Origin: Cohnella thermotolerans DSM 17683
Lineage (GTDB): Bacteria > Bacillota > Bacilli > Paenibacillales > Paenibacillaceae
Length of the DNA: 48,606 nucleotides
Direction of reading: 5' to 3'
NCBI RefSeq assembly: GCF_000429825.1
Contig: NZ_AUCP01000052.1
Coordinates: 1 to 48,606 of the forward strand
This document shows, in pieces, positions 39,055 through 47,625 of this stretch. How positions within the stretch are numbered: position 1 is the stretch's first letter; the number at the start of each line of letters is the position of its first letter. The notes under the pieces are model-generated. The model was not told the DNA's origin. It saw only the letters and a program-made list of their open reading frames with translations, and did no database searches. A program made the position numbers and the translations under genes.

Positions 39055-40806
39055 TTAGCTCTGCTCCTTGAAGGTGGACAACGCCATGGACAGCTTCAGC
39101 TTCTCGCGGATGCCGCACGCTTCGTCGATGCGGTTGGCATAGCGGCTGATGCTCGCCTGCGAGGCTTCGTACCGGTTGACGAGATCGGCGTACGTGATCG
39201 TCTGCCGATGCATCTTGGCCGTCCAATATTCGAGCGCCGCCGCCCAGCCGGCTGCATTGTGCAGCTTCGGAACTTGCGGATAAACGCGCGACAGATAGTC
39301 GACCCACAGCGTCATCATATCGTGCTGCTGCACAACGTCGTAGCGCCCGGCCATCCGCTCCATCGCAATCTCCAGCACCGTCTGCCAGGCGCTGTCCCAT
39401 ATCGGCAGCCTGGCCGTCTTCCGGCGGGGCTCCAGCGTCAGCGTGCGGCCGCCGAACGAAACGGTGAGAGCGTCGTGTACGCCGATCGAACGGAGCACGA
39501 GCACGGCCACCCGCTTCAGCTCGTCTTCCTCCTCCGGATCGACGAGGAACGCCTTGAGCGCGTCGATGACCTCTTCGTCGGCCACCAGCCCCAAAGCTTG
39601 AATAACCTGCACCTTCGTGCGGCGGTCGCCATGGCGAAGCGCCCAGAAGAAGGAGGAGCGAATGAGCGGATCCTGCTTCAGCGCCCCCGGAACGAGCTCC
39701 GGCGACTGCTCCCACTTGCGGAACTGCTCGTCGAAGGGCAAATGGTAATGATAATGCGTCGGGGGAGCGGCCTTGCCGCTCTTCATATCCCCGAGCTTCT
39801 TCAGATAGAACGGCGGAACCTCCGATTGCGGGTCGAGCCGCTGCGCCTGAAGCCAGTACTTCTCGGCGTCGTCGAAACGCCCGATGTTGGCCGCGGCGAC
39901 GGCGGCGAAATGATGCAGACTGGGCTCGCCCGCCAGCTCGCCCGAGCGAAGCAGCCGGCGGAAGTGCCGGTAAGCCTCGCGGTGTTCGCCGACAATGCCG
40001 AGCGTCGTTGCCAGCTTGAAGACGTGCTCCGGATGGAACGGAACGGTCTTCCGCAGCACCTCCAGCAGCCCGCCGAGCTGCGGGCCCTGGTTCGAATGCT
40101 GGTAGAAAATCGCCAGATTGCACAGCGCATGCAGGTTGCCGGGCTCGGCGTCGAGCACTTCGGAGATGGTCTGAATCGATTTGTCGAACAGTCCCATGTA
40201 GTAGTATGCCAATCCAAGATTGTTGCGCGCGGCCAGAAAATCAGGCTGCCGCTCGATAATTTCTTCCAGAATGCGCACCGCTTCCGCGAAGCGGCCCGCT
40301 TCCAGCAGCTCTCTGGCCCGGTCGTGCTTGTAGACGTTCTCTCTGGACTTGATCGTCGCCAGCTTCGTCGGACGGTTCAGCTCGTAATGGAGCAAGTCGA
40401 GCAGTTCGTCCGCTTCCTCCAGGAACTGCCCCTCCGGATCCGTCTCCAGATAACGGACGAGCGCATCCTCGGCGGCTTCGTACAATTCCATGTTGGCGTA
40501 ATTGTTCGCCAAATAATAGTAGCACTCCGTCATCGCCGGATCGATCCGGTCCAGCACGGAACGCAAAATGTCGTTGGACTCTTCGTAACGGCCCAACTCG
40601 GAGAGGATTCCCGCCATATTGCAGTGGTTGACCGGATTGTCCGGCTCATACTCGACCGCTCGGCGGAAATACTTCAGTGCCTTGTCATAATGGAATCGGT
40701 CCAGCGACTGTACGGCCCTCTCGAAGAAGAAAGTGGCGTCGAGCGAAAACGGAATCACCTTCGGGCGTTTGTTGTTTACCGCTTGCTTGCGCTTACGCTG
40801 ATTCAT
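39055..40806 (-). CDS. TPR-repeat protein (YvcD-like)
   Basis: 583 residues. The basic start MNQRKRKQAVNNKRPK is followed by about eight tetratricopeptide units between residues 25 and 360 (for example YDKALKYFRRAVEYEPDNP, RFAEAVRILEEIIERQPDF, MGLFDKSIQTISEVLDAEP). A C-terminal part (about 400-583) has HEAT-like and helical segments and the motif ADLVNRYEASQASISRYANRI, which resembles a helix-turn-helix. No enzyme motif. ATG 40806 follows GGGAGGTG; longer frames have no start signal. The place between trxB and the his genes is that of yvcD in B. subtilis. Likely a protein-interaction scaffold; the partner is unknown. Confidence 0.8.
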   Translation of the reverse strand: MNQRKRKQAVNNKRPKVIPFSLDATFFFERAVQSLDRFHYDKALKYFRRAVEYEPDNPVNHCNMAGILSELGRYEESNDILRSVLDRIDPAMTECYYYLANNYANMELYEAAEDALVRYLETDPEGQFLEEADELLDLLHYELNRPTKLATIKSRENVYKHDRARELLEAGRFAEAVRILEEIIERQPDFLAARNNLGLAYYYMGLFDKSIQTISEVLDAEPGNLHALCNLAIFYQHSNQGPQLGGLLEVLRKTVPFHPEHVFKLATTLGIVGEHREAYRHFRRLLRSGELAGEPSLHHFAAVAAANIGRFDDAEKYWLQAQRLDPQSEVPPFYLKKLGDMKSGKAAPPTHYHYHLPFDEQFRKWEQSPELVPGALKQDPLIRSSFFWALRHGDRRTKVQVIQALGLVADEEVIDALKAFLVDPEEEDELKRVAVLVLRSIGVHDALTVSFGGRTLTLEPRRKTARLPIWDSAWQTVLEIAMERMAGRYDVVQQHDMMTLWVDYLSRVYPQVPKLHNAAGWAAALEYWTAKMHRQTITYADLVNRYEASQASISRYANRIDEACGIREKLKLSMALSTFKEQS

Positions 40807-40875
40807 AGACAAGGCACCTCCCCGGTCGTCTCGTGTCGTTTGCAGCTCCGGCCGCGCCGGAGATACGTCAACCCG

Positions 40876-40881
40876 ATTATA
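40876..40881 (-). promoter_or_regulatory. -10 element before the TPR gene
   Basis: TATAAT on the minus strand with a weak TTTATG at -35 spacing (17 bases). It lies directly after the prs terminator. Confidence 0.5.
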
Positions 40882-40901
40882 ACACAGCGCGCGCCATCCA
40901 T

Positions 40902-40933
40902 AAAACAAAAACACCGCTTCGCGGAGGAAGCGG
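40902..40933 (-). terminator. Terminator after prs
   Basis: CCGCTTC (40914-40920) and GAAGCGG (40927-40933) pair; on the minus strand TGTTTTTGTTTT follows. Confidence 0.85.
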
Positions 40934-40963
40934 CGACTAGGAGCAAATGAGTACGGGATGGTA

Positions 40964-41917
40964 TTAAACGCCTTTGGTCTTGAACAGCGTGCTGATCGAG
41001 CCGCCCTCCATAATGATGCGGATCGCTTCCGCAAGCAACGGCGCGACGGACAACGTCTTGAACCGGGGAGAGCAATCCCGCGGCAATTGAATCGAGTCGG
41101 TGACGACGACTTCCCGGATATGGGGGTGGTCAAGCTTCCGCAGCGCGTCTCCGGAGAACAGCGGATGGGTCGCGCAGACGAAGACGTCCTCGGCGCCGCG
41201 TTCCTTCAGGCTCTCCACGACGTTGACGATCGTCGTGCCGGTGTCGATCAGGTCTTCGATAATGATCGGAGTCTGGCCTTCGACATCCCCGATGACGTGG
41301 GTAATGACCGATTCGTTGTGCCCCGGGCGCTTCTTGATCATGATGGCGAAGGGAGAATCCAGCTGGTTCGCCAGCTTCTCGGCCGTGGAAGCTCTTCCGG
41401 CGTCCGGAGAGACGACGACGGGCCGGGCGATGTTCTTCGCCTTCAAGTAGTCGCTGATCAGATCCAGCGCGGTCAGATGGTCGACCGGGATGTTGAAGAA
41501 GCCTTGGATCGCCGCCGCATGCAGGTCGATCGTCACGACCCGTTGCGCGCCGACCGTCGTGAGCACGTCCGCCACCATCTTCGCCGAGATCGGCTCGCGC
41601 GGGGCCGCCTTCCGTTCCTGCCGGGCGTATCCGTAGTACGGCAGCACTACCGTGATCGTCCGGGCGGATGCGCGCTTCGCCGCGTCGATCATCACCAGCA
41701 GTTCGACAAAAAATTCGTTGATGGGATGAGACAGGGACTGAACGAGGAACACGTCGCAATTGCGGATCGTCTCCTCATAGTGAACGTAGACTTCCCCGCT
41801 CTTGAAACGGGAAAGCTTGATTTTCCCCAGCGGCAACCCGAGTTGGTCGGCGATATTCTCGGCCAGTAACGGATTCGAGGACCCTGAGAAAATGCGAAGC
41901 TTGCTGCTGCTGTACAT
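40964..41917 (-). CDS. prs: Ribose-phosphate pyrophosphokinase, divergent paralog next to the his operon
   Basis: 317 residues. It makes PRPP from ribose 5-phosphate and ATP. Class I motifs include YYGYARQERKAAPREPISAK and TIDLHAAAIQGFF. Two active-site stretches differ from housekeeping Bacillus Prs: PDAGRASTAEKLAN where PDHGGVTRARKLAD is usual, and EDLIDTGTTI where DDIIDTAGTI is usual, the latter closer to the phosphoribosyltransferase PRPP loop. The main prs is expected elsewhere, beside glmU. Position after hisIE suggests PRPP supply for HisG. It has its own promoter and terminator. Confidence 0.85.
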   Translation of the reverse strand: MYSSSKLRIFSGSSNPLLAENIADQLGLPLGKIKLSRFKSGEVYVHYEETIRNCDVFLVQSLSHPINEFFVELLVMIDAAKRASARTITVVLPYYGYARQERKAAPREPISAKMVADVLTTVGAQRVVTIDLHAAAIQGFFNIPVDHLTALDLISDYLKAKNIARPVVVSPDAGRASTAEKLANQLDSPFAIMIKKRPGHNESVITHVIGDVEGQTPIIIEDLIDTGTTIVNVVESLKERGAEDVFVCATHPLFSGDALRKLDHPHIREVVVTDSIQLPRDCSPRFKTLSVAPLLAEAIRIIMEGGSISTLFKTKGV

Positions 41918-41970
41918 GCGCCCCTCCAGAAAGATCGGTCGACTCGCGTCATTTTACACAAATCGACTTC

Positions 41971-41999
41971 ATTATACATGAGTTCCGGGAAGATTCCAA
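41971..41999 (-). promoter_or_regulatory. prs promoter
   Basis: TTGGAA (41994-41999), 17 bases, TATAAT (41971-41976). It allows prs expression apart from the his operon. Confidence 0.65.
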
Positions 42000-42138
42000 A
42001 GCCGGTATCGTCCCGATTGGGCCAGTCAGAAACCGTTAGCGGCGGAATTCCGGACCTTTTCCATCTCTTCCCGACGCTGGTCCCCCCGCAACGGGACGAA
42101 GCGCGCCCGAAGCCGGACGCGCTTTGATTTCAAGCGGC

Positions 42139-42801
42139 TTAGTTTTTCTTGACGGGCTTGCGGTGACGGAATTCAAGCTCCTCCATCACATCGTCGAGCG
42201 GAATGTTCTGTTGCCGGAGCAGCACCAACAAGTGGAAAATCAGATCCGCGGCTTCGCTGCGAATTTCCTGCTTGTCGCCGTTTTTGCCGCCGATAATGAC
42301 TTCCGCCGTCTCTTCGCCGATCTTCTTCAAAATTTTGTCGAGACCTTTGTCGAAAAGATACGTCGTATACGAGCCCTCCGGGCGTTCGGCCTCGCGCTTC
42401 GCGATCGTCGCCTCGAGCGCGCTGAGCGCGGCGAAGCGGTCCGGCTGGGGCCGGCTCTCCGGCGGGAGCTCTCCGTCGGCGTCGCGATAGAAGCAGCTAT
42501 ATGCGCCCGTATGGCAGGCCGCGCCGTTCTGCCGCACCAGCACAAGCAGCGTGTCGCCGTCGCAGTCGTAGCGCAGCGATTGGATGCGCTGCGTATGGCC
42601 GGATGTCGCCCCCTTATGCCACAGCTCCCCGCGGGAGCGGCTCCAGAACCAGGTCTCGCCGCTTTCAAGCGACTTCCGCAGCGATTCCCGGTTCATATAG
42701 GCGAGCATCAGCACTTCCTTGCTGACGGCGTCCTGCACGATAGCGGGGACGAGGCCGTCGCCGTTCCATTTGATTTGGTCCATAAGCGCGAATTCCGTCA
42801 T
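42139..42801 (-). CDS. hisIE: Bifunctional phosphoribosyl-AMP cyclohydrolase / phosphoribosyl-ATP pyrophosphatase
   Basis: 220 residues, steps 2 and 3 of histidine synthesis. HisI domain (about 1-115): [30 protein letters not shown], and metal-site Asp/Cys in YDCDGD, AACHTG and YSC. HisE domain (about 125-215): [21 protein letters not shown] with the Glu pairs that bind magnesium. ATG 42801 follows AAGGAG by ten bases and overlaps the hisF stop as ATGA. The fused form is usual in this group. Last gene of the his operon; 221 bases then separate it from prs. Confidence 0.96.
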   Translation of the reverse strand: MTEFALMDQIKWNGDGLVPAIVQDAVSKEVLMLAYMNRESLRKSLESGETWFWSRSRGELWHKGATSGHTQRIQSLRYDCDGDTLLVLVRQNGAACHTGAYSCFYRDADGELPPESRPQPDRFAALSALEATIAKREAERPEGSYTTYLFDKGLDKILKKIGEETAEVIIGGKNGDKQEIRSEAADLIFHLLVLLRQQNIPLDDVMEELEFRHRKPVKKN

Positions 42802-43556
42802 CGCACGTTCACTCCTTGCGTCCGGAGAGCGTCCTTGACTTCCCGGATCGTCACTTCTTTGTAGTGGAAAATGCTCGCCGCCAGCGCGGCGTCCGCTTGC
42901 CCTTCCGCGAAGACGTCGGCAAAGTGCCCGGCGTTCCCCGCTCCGCCCGACGCGATCACGGGGATGCCGACGCTGCCGGATACCGCCTTCGTCAGCGCCA
43001 GATCGAAGCCGTCCTTCGTGCCGTCGGCGTCCATGCTGGTGAGCAGCAGTTCCCCTGCGCCCCGGCGTTCGGCTTCCTTCGCCCACTCCAGCGCCTTGAT
43101 TCCCGTCGGATTCCGGCCGCCGTGCGTGAACACTTCCCATTCGCCCCATTCGGCGTTGAACTTCGCATCGATGGCGACGACGATGCACTGCGCGCCGAAC
43201 ATGCGCGCCCCGTCCTCGATGAGGCCGGGCTGGCGGATCGCCGCCGTGTTGATGCCGATCTTGTCCGCGCCCGCGCGGAGCAGCCGCTTCATGTCGTCGA
43301 CGGAAGAGATGCCCCCGCCGACGGTGAACGGAATCGTGATCTCGCCGGCGGTGCGCCGCACGACTTCGATCATCGTGGCCCGGCCTTCGACCGAAGCCGA
43401 TATGTCGAGAAACACGAGCTCGTCGGCGCCCTCGCGGTCGTAAATCGCCGCCAGCTCCACCGGATCGCCCGCGTCCCGCAAATTGACGAAGTTGACGCCT
43501 TTGACGACACGCCCGTCCTTGACGTCCAGGCACGGGATAATTCTTTTCGCCAGCAT
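42798..43556 (-). CDS. hisF: Imidazole glycerol phosphate synthase, cyclase subunit HisF
   Basis: 252 residues, beta/alpha barrel. Catalytic Asp11 in [15 protein letters not shown] and the second Asp in VVAIDAKFN; phosphate loops FTVGGGISS and VIASGGAGN are intact. With HisH it turns PRFAR and ammonia into IGP and AICAR. A 593-base non-coding gap full of repeats separates it from hisA upstream. GGAGG-type site before ATG 43556. Confidence 0.97.
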   Translation of the reverse strand: MLAKRIIPCLDVKDGRVVKGVNFVNLRDAGDPVELAAIYDREGADELVFLDISASVEGRATMIEVVRRTAGEITIPFTVGGGISSVDDMKRLLRAGADKIGINTAAIRQPGLIEDGARMFGAQCIVVAIDAKFNAEWGEWEVFTHGGRNPTGIKALEWAKEAERRGAGELLLTSMDADGTKDGFDLALTKAVSGSVGIPVIASGGAGNAGHFADVFAEGQADAALAASIFHYKEVTIREVKDALRTQGVNVR

Positions 43557-43649
43557 CGGGACAACCCTCCTTTCTCCTCTGCCCGCGGTTTCGGCCGTTC
43601 GCCCGTCCGTGTCCTAGCGCCGCTTGGCTCCATTGGCCGCCTTATGGCG

Positions 43650-43751
43650 GCATTTCCGTCTATGTGAGGAACTCAGTTACTCTCTTTCGCCGACTCCTCC
43701 GCATTTCCGCTAATGTGAGGAATCCAGTTACTCTCTTTCGATCGCCGCGCC
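43650..43751. repeat. Tandem pair of ~51 bp intergenic repeats (type A)
   Basis: GCATTTCCG heads two units at 43650 and 43701. They share GTGAGGAA and CAGTTACTCTCTTTCG with a few changes between. A third partial GCATTCCCGT may begin at 43752. They lie just upstream of hisF in the operon. Confidence 0.75.
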
Positions 43752-43819
43752 GCATTCCCGTCAGTTCGTTCCCGGCTGGTCCCTGCCCGTAGCGAGATCT
43801 TGCCCAGCGGGAGCCAATC

Positions 43820-44004
43820 GCTAACGGACATTCAGTCCGCTATTTGCCCAAAAATCGATGTTTTGACGCGCTAACGGACACGGGTTCCGCTATCCTTCGA
43901 ATTTTCCTCGCTTGGGGCTCAGTTTGAAGCAAATAACGGATCCTGTGTCCGTTAAATTTCAGAACGGCCTTCCAGGCGGGAAATAACGGATCCTATGTCC
44001 GTTA
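43820..44004. repeat. Two inverted pairs of palindromic intergenic repeats (type B)
   Basis: Four units built on TAACGGA-N7-TCCGTTA or variants. Units at 43820 and 43870 begin GCTAACGGACA and end TCCGCTAT; units at 43931 and 43981 begin AAATAACGGATCCT and end TGTCCGTTA. The second pair is the reverse complement type of the first. Each pair is spaced exactly 50 bases. The two plus-type copies have perfect 7-base arms. No reading frame runs through them. Confidence 0.8.
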
Positions 44005-44097
44005 CAGCCAGAGTCGGTGCCGATCTATTCGGCGTCCCTGACCGTGAATAAGCTCTGCGTGAACAACTCGTCAATTGACTGACCGCCGTCGTACCAC

Positions 44098-44115
44098 CCC
44101 ACACTTTCGCGTGGG
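44098..44115. other. Hairpin behind hisA
   Basis: CCCACAC-TTTC-GCGTGGG, 35 bases past the hisA stop, without a T-run. It could slow transcription or protect mRNA ends before the repeat region. Confidence 0.35.
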
Positions 44116-44149
44116 AGCTGCGTACGGTATCGGCAATCTGCTGCGTCCG

Positions 44150-44890
44150 TCAATTCTTCCCGCCGAACCGGCGTACCGCTTCCGCCAACTGAATCGTTCC
44201 CGTATACAGCGCCTTCCCGACGATCGCGCCGCCGACGCCGTCCCGGGCGTGTCCCGCCAGCCGCTCCAAATCCTCCGGCTTGCTGACGCCGCCCGATGCG
44301 ATCACCGTACGGCCGGACACTTGCGCCAGGCGGACGATCGCTTCGACGTTCGGTCCGCTCATCATGCCGTCGCGGGAGATGTCGGTGAAAATAAACGTCT
44401 CCGCCCCTTCCGCCGCAAGCTGAACCGCCAGATCCTCGGCTTTCACCTCGGATGTCTCCAACCAGCCGCGGGTGGCGACACGTCCGTCGCGCGCGTCGAT
44501 GCCGATCGCCACCTTCGAGCCGTGCTTCTGCAAGACGCGCTTCACGAACTCGCGATCCTCGATCGCCGCCGTTCCCAGAATGACGCGCGACACGCCGAGC
44601 CCCAGCAAGCGGTCGACATCCGCCTCCGTGCGGAGTCCTCCGCCGACCTGCACCGGCACCTGCACGGCCGAGGCGATCGTGCCGATCAGTTTGTCGTTGA
44701 CGGGATGCCCCGCTTTGGCGCCGTCCAGATCGACGAGGTGCACCCATTGGCCGCCCTGGGCCTCCCAGTCTTTCGCGACCGCGACGGGGTCCTCGTTATA
44801 AACGGTCTCCCGGTTATAATCGCCCTGCACCAGGCGAACGCACTTGCCGCCCCTGATGTCGATGGCGGGATAGATAATAAAGTTGGCCAT
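44150..44890 (-). CDS. hisA: ProFAR isomerase HisA
   Basis: 246 residues, beta/alpha barrel. Catalytic Asp11 in YPAIDIRGGKCVRL and the partner Asp in TDISRDGMMSG; phosphate loops VQVGGGLR and ASGGVSK. It isomerises ProFAR to PRFAR. ATG 44890 is the natural N terminus; a longer in-frame extension into the hisH gap has no homology. hisH lies 142 bases upstream, a gap without recognised features. Confidence 0.96.
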   Translation of the reverse strand: MANFIIYPAIDIRGGKCVRLVQGDYNRETVYNEDPVAVAKDWEAQGGQWVHLVDLDGAKAGHPVNDKLIGTIASAVQVPVQVGGGLRTEADVDRLLGLGVSRVILGTAAIEDREFVKRVLQKHGSKVAIGIDARDGRVATRGWLETSEVKAEDLAVQLAAEGAETFIFTDISRDGMMSGPNVEAIVRLAQVSGRTVIASGGVSKPEDLERLAGHARDGVGGAIVGKALYTGTIQLAEAVRRFGGKN

Positions 44891-45032
44891 CCTTCGCCTG
44901 AACCTCCCTATGTCAATCAACGCGCATGGTTGCGCTGGCCACGCCGCCTGGCCCTTCAACAAGACGGTTTTTTCCGCTTGTTCCGCCGGCCGCGGCGCCC
45001 ATACGCCACAACGAGCGTGCTCGCGCCCTCGA

Positions 45033-45659
45033 TCAGCCCGCCCGGTCGCCCGCCGCCGCATCGACCAGCGCCACGAACCGTCCGAGCAGCGCCATGCCGA
45101 GCTCGCCGCTTTTCTCCGGGTGGAACTGCATGCCGAACACCGACCCGCGTCCGACGATCGCCGACACCGGTTGATGGTAATCCGTCGTCGCCAGCAGATC
45201 TTCCCGCCGCTCGGGCAGCGCATGGTAGGAGTGGACGAAGTAGACGTGCCCGGGCGTCAGGCCCTCGAACAGCGGGCTGTCTTGCAGGAACGACAGCTCG
45301 TTCCAACCCATATGGGGAACCTTATAGTTCCCTTGGAACCGAACGACCCGCCCCGGCAGCAGCCCGAGCCCCTCGTGCGTCCCGTGCTCCTCGCTCTCGT
45401 CGAACAGCAGCTGCATGCCCAGGCAAATGCCGAGCAGCGGCTTGCCCGTCGCGGCGAACGCCTTCACCGTCGCGTCCAGCCCCGTCTCGCGCAAATTGCG
45501 CATCGCATCGCCGAACGCGCCGACGCCCGGCAAGATCGCCCCGTCCGCGGCCAGAATCGCCTCCGGCGACGACGTGACGACCGCCTCGCGCCCGAGACGC
45601 TCCACCGCTTTGCTCACGCTGTGGAGATTGCCCATGCCGTAATCGATGATCGCGATCAT
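45033..45659 (-). CDS. hisH: Imidazole glycerol phosphate synthase, glutaminase subunit HisH
   Basis: 208 residues, class I glutamine amidotransferase. Triad Cys79 (GICLGMQLL), His180 and Glu182 (GMQFHPEKSG); oxyanion and interface stretch LPGVGAFGDAM. It feeds ammonia to HisF. It starts one base before the hisB stop codon region ends, so translation is coupled. Confidence 0.96.
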   Translation of the reverse strand: MIAIIDYGMGNLHSVSKAVERLGREAVVTSSPEAILAADGAILPGVGAFGDAMRNLRETGLDATVKAFAATGKPLLGICLGMQLLFDESEEHGTHEGLGLLPGRVVRFQGNYKVPHMGWNELSFLQDSPLFEGLTPGHVYFVHSYHALPERREDLLATTDYHQPVSAIVGRGSVFGMQFHPEKSGELGMALLGRFVALVDAAAGDRAG

Positions 45660-45660
45660 C

Positions 45661-46257
45661 TTACAGCACTCCCTTCGTGGAAGGCACGCCTTTCACGCGG
45701 GGATCGATCGAGGTCGCCTCGTCGATGGCGCGTCCGAGCGCCTTGAACACCGCCTCGATCATATGGTGCGTGTTGCGCCCGTAGTGCACGATGACGTGCA
45801 GCGTAATCCGCGCCTCCAACGCCAGCTTCCACAGAAATTCGTGCACCAGCTCCACGCTGAAGCTGCCGACCTGCGCCGAAGGGTATTCCGCCCGATACTC
45901 GAAATGCGGCCGGTTGCTCACATCGATCACCACTTGCGCCAGCGCCTCGTCCATCGGCACGAACACGCTCGCGTAGCGCTTGATGCCGGCTTTGTCCCCG
46001 AGCGCTTCACGCAGCGTCTGGCCGAGGCAAATGCCGATGTCCTCCACCGTATGATGATCGTCGATGTCCACGTCGCCGCGGGCTTCCACGTTCAGATCGA
46101 ACTGGCCGTGCTTCGCGAACAGATCCAGCATATGATTGAGGAACGGGACGTCCGTCTCGATATGGACCGAACCGGTTCCGTCCAAGCCGAAGCTCAGCTT
46201 GATGTCCGTCTCGTTCGTTTTGCGGGCCACTTGGGCCGTACGCCCTCCAACAGTCAT
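45661..46257 (-). CDS. hisB: Imidazoleglycerol-phosphate dehydratase
   Basis: 198 residues, monofunctional HisB as usual in Firmicutes. Manganese-binding His-rich motifs: NHMLDLFAKHG, DDHHTVEDIGI, HEFLWKLA and YGRNTHHMIEA. It dehydrates IGP to imidazole acetol phosphate. Overlaps the hisD stop by four bases and precedes hisH by one base. Confidence 0.97.
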   Translation of the reverse strand: MTVGGRTAQVARKTNETDIKLSFGLDGTGSVHIETDVPFLNHMLDLFAKHGQFDLNVEARGDVDIDDHHTVEDIGICLGQTLREALGDKAGIKRYASVFVPMDEALAQVVIDVSNRPHFEYRAEYPSAQVGSFSVELVHEFLWKLALEARITLHVIVHYGRNTHHMIEAVFKALGRAIDEATSIDPRVKGVPSTKGVL

Positions 46258-47543
46258 TTCGCTTCTCCACCTTCCAATCGGATTTCCACCGCTCTCGCGT
46301 GGGCTTCGAGCCCTTCGTGTCTGGCCAGAGCGGCGATGCCCGCCGCATCCCGCAGCAGCGCCTCCCGGCTGTATCGGATCAAGCTCGACTTTTTCACGAA
46401 GTCGTCCACGTTCAGCGGAGAAGAGAACCGCGCGGTTCCGTTCGTCGGCAAAATGTGGTTCGGCCCGGCGAAATAATCGCCGACCGGCTCGGAGCTGTAC
46501 GGTCCGAGGAAAATCGCGCCCGCGTTCTCGATGCCGCCCAGCAGCGCCTGCGGGTCTTCCGTAATCACTTCCAGATGCTCCGGCGCGAGCTTGTTCACGA
46601 CCGCCACCCCTTCGGCCAGGTCGGCTACCGTCAGAATCGCGCCGTACTGCGCTAGCGACGCCTCCGCGATGTCGCGCCGGGGCAGCGTCGCGACTTGGCG
46701 GTCCAGCTCGGCCGCCACCGCTGCCGCGAGCCGCTCCGACGGCGTCACGAGCACCGCCGACGCCATCTCGTCATGCTCCGCCTGCGACAGCATATCCGCG
46801 GCCACGAACCGCGGATCCGCGCTGTCGTCGGCCAGCACGACGATCTCGCTCGGCCCGGCGATGCTGTCGATGTCGACCGCGCCGAACACGGCGCGCTTCG
46901 CCAGCGCCACGTAGATATTGCCGGGCCCGCAAATTTTATCGACGGCGGGAATGCTCGCCGTCCCGTACGCCAGCGCGGCAATCGCCTGCGCGCCGCCGAC
47001 CCGGTACATCTCGGTCACGCCCGCCTCGGCGGCCGCGACCAGGATGTACGGGTCGATGCCTTCCCTGCCGCCGGTCGCCGGCGGCGTCACGAGCGCGATC
47101 TCCGGCACGCCGGCCACCTTCGCCGGCAGCACGTTCATGAGCACGGACGACGGATAGGCCGCCTTGCCGCCCGGCACGTAAAGGCCGACCCGCTTCAGCG
47201 GGCGCAGCACCATGCCGAGCATCGTCCCATCCGGCGACACGTCCATCCACGACGACCGCTTCTGCTTCTCGTGGAACGCCGTGATGTTCGCCGCCGCCTG
47301 ACGCAGCGCCGTCAGAAACTCCGGCTCCACGCGGTCGTACGCGGCCGCGATCTCCTCAGGCGTCACCTTGAGCTGCTCCGGCCGCAGCTTCACCTTGTCG
47401 AGGCGCTCCGTGTACCGAAGCAGCGCTTCGTCGCCTTCGCGGCGAACCGCGTCGACAATTTCGCGGACCGCCTCGTTCTGCTCGGGCGTGCCGTATTCGC
47501 TCTCCCGTTCCAAGCGGAATCCGCTGGCCGAACCGATATACAT
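46254..47543 (-). CDS. hisD: Histidinol dehydrogenase
   Basis: 429 residues. Zinc- and NAD-dependent last enzyme of the pathway. Seen: VPGGKAAYPSSVLMNVLPA, GPGNIYVALAKR, DSIAGPSEIVVLADD, SQAEHDEMASA and HILPTNGTARFSSPL, which include the conserved zinc and catalytic His/Glu residues. ATG 47543 follows GAAGGAG. It overlaps hisB by four bases and lies 82 bases after hisG. Confidence 0.97.
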   Translation of the reverse strand: MYIGSASGFRLERESEYGTPEQNEAVREIVDAVRREGDEALLRYTERLDKVKLRPEQLKVTPEEIAAAYDRVEPEFLTALRQAAANITAFHEKQKRSSWMDVSPDGTMLGMVLRPLKRVGLYVPGGKAAYPSSVLMNVLPAKVAGVPEIALVTPPATGGREGIDPYILVAAAEAGVTEMYRVGGAQAIAALAYGTASIPAVDKICGPGNIYVALAKRAVFGAVDIDSIAGPSEIVVLADDSADPRFVAADMLSQAEHDEMASAVLVTPSERLAAAVAAELDRQVATLPRRDIAEASLAQYGAILTVADLAEGVAVVNKLAPEHLEVITEDPQALLGGIENAGAIFLGPYSSEPVGDYFAGPNHILPTNGTARFSSPLNVDDFVKKSSLIRYSREALLRDAAGIAALARHEGLEAHARAVEIRLEGGEAK

Positions 47544-47625
47544 CTCCTTCAGACCTCCCCGGCCGCTCGCCTTCCTTCTTCGCGAACGGCGCTTCTCTAT
47601 ATGCGTCCTATTTCCAGGTGCTGTC

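Noticed and set aside
42000..42138. GC-rich hairpin after hisIE as terminator
   Set aside because: AAGCGCG...CGCGCTT can pair, but no T-run follows; prs has its own promoter, so it remains undecided and is not listed.
43650..44004. CRISPR array
   Set aside because: The repeats are palindromic and partly inverted, only two to four copies per type, with spacer-like parts that are not uniform, and there are no cas genes.
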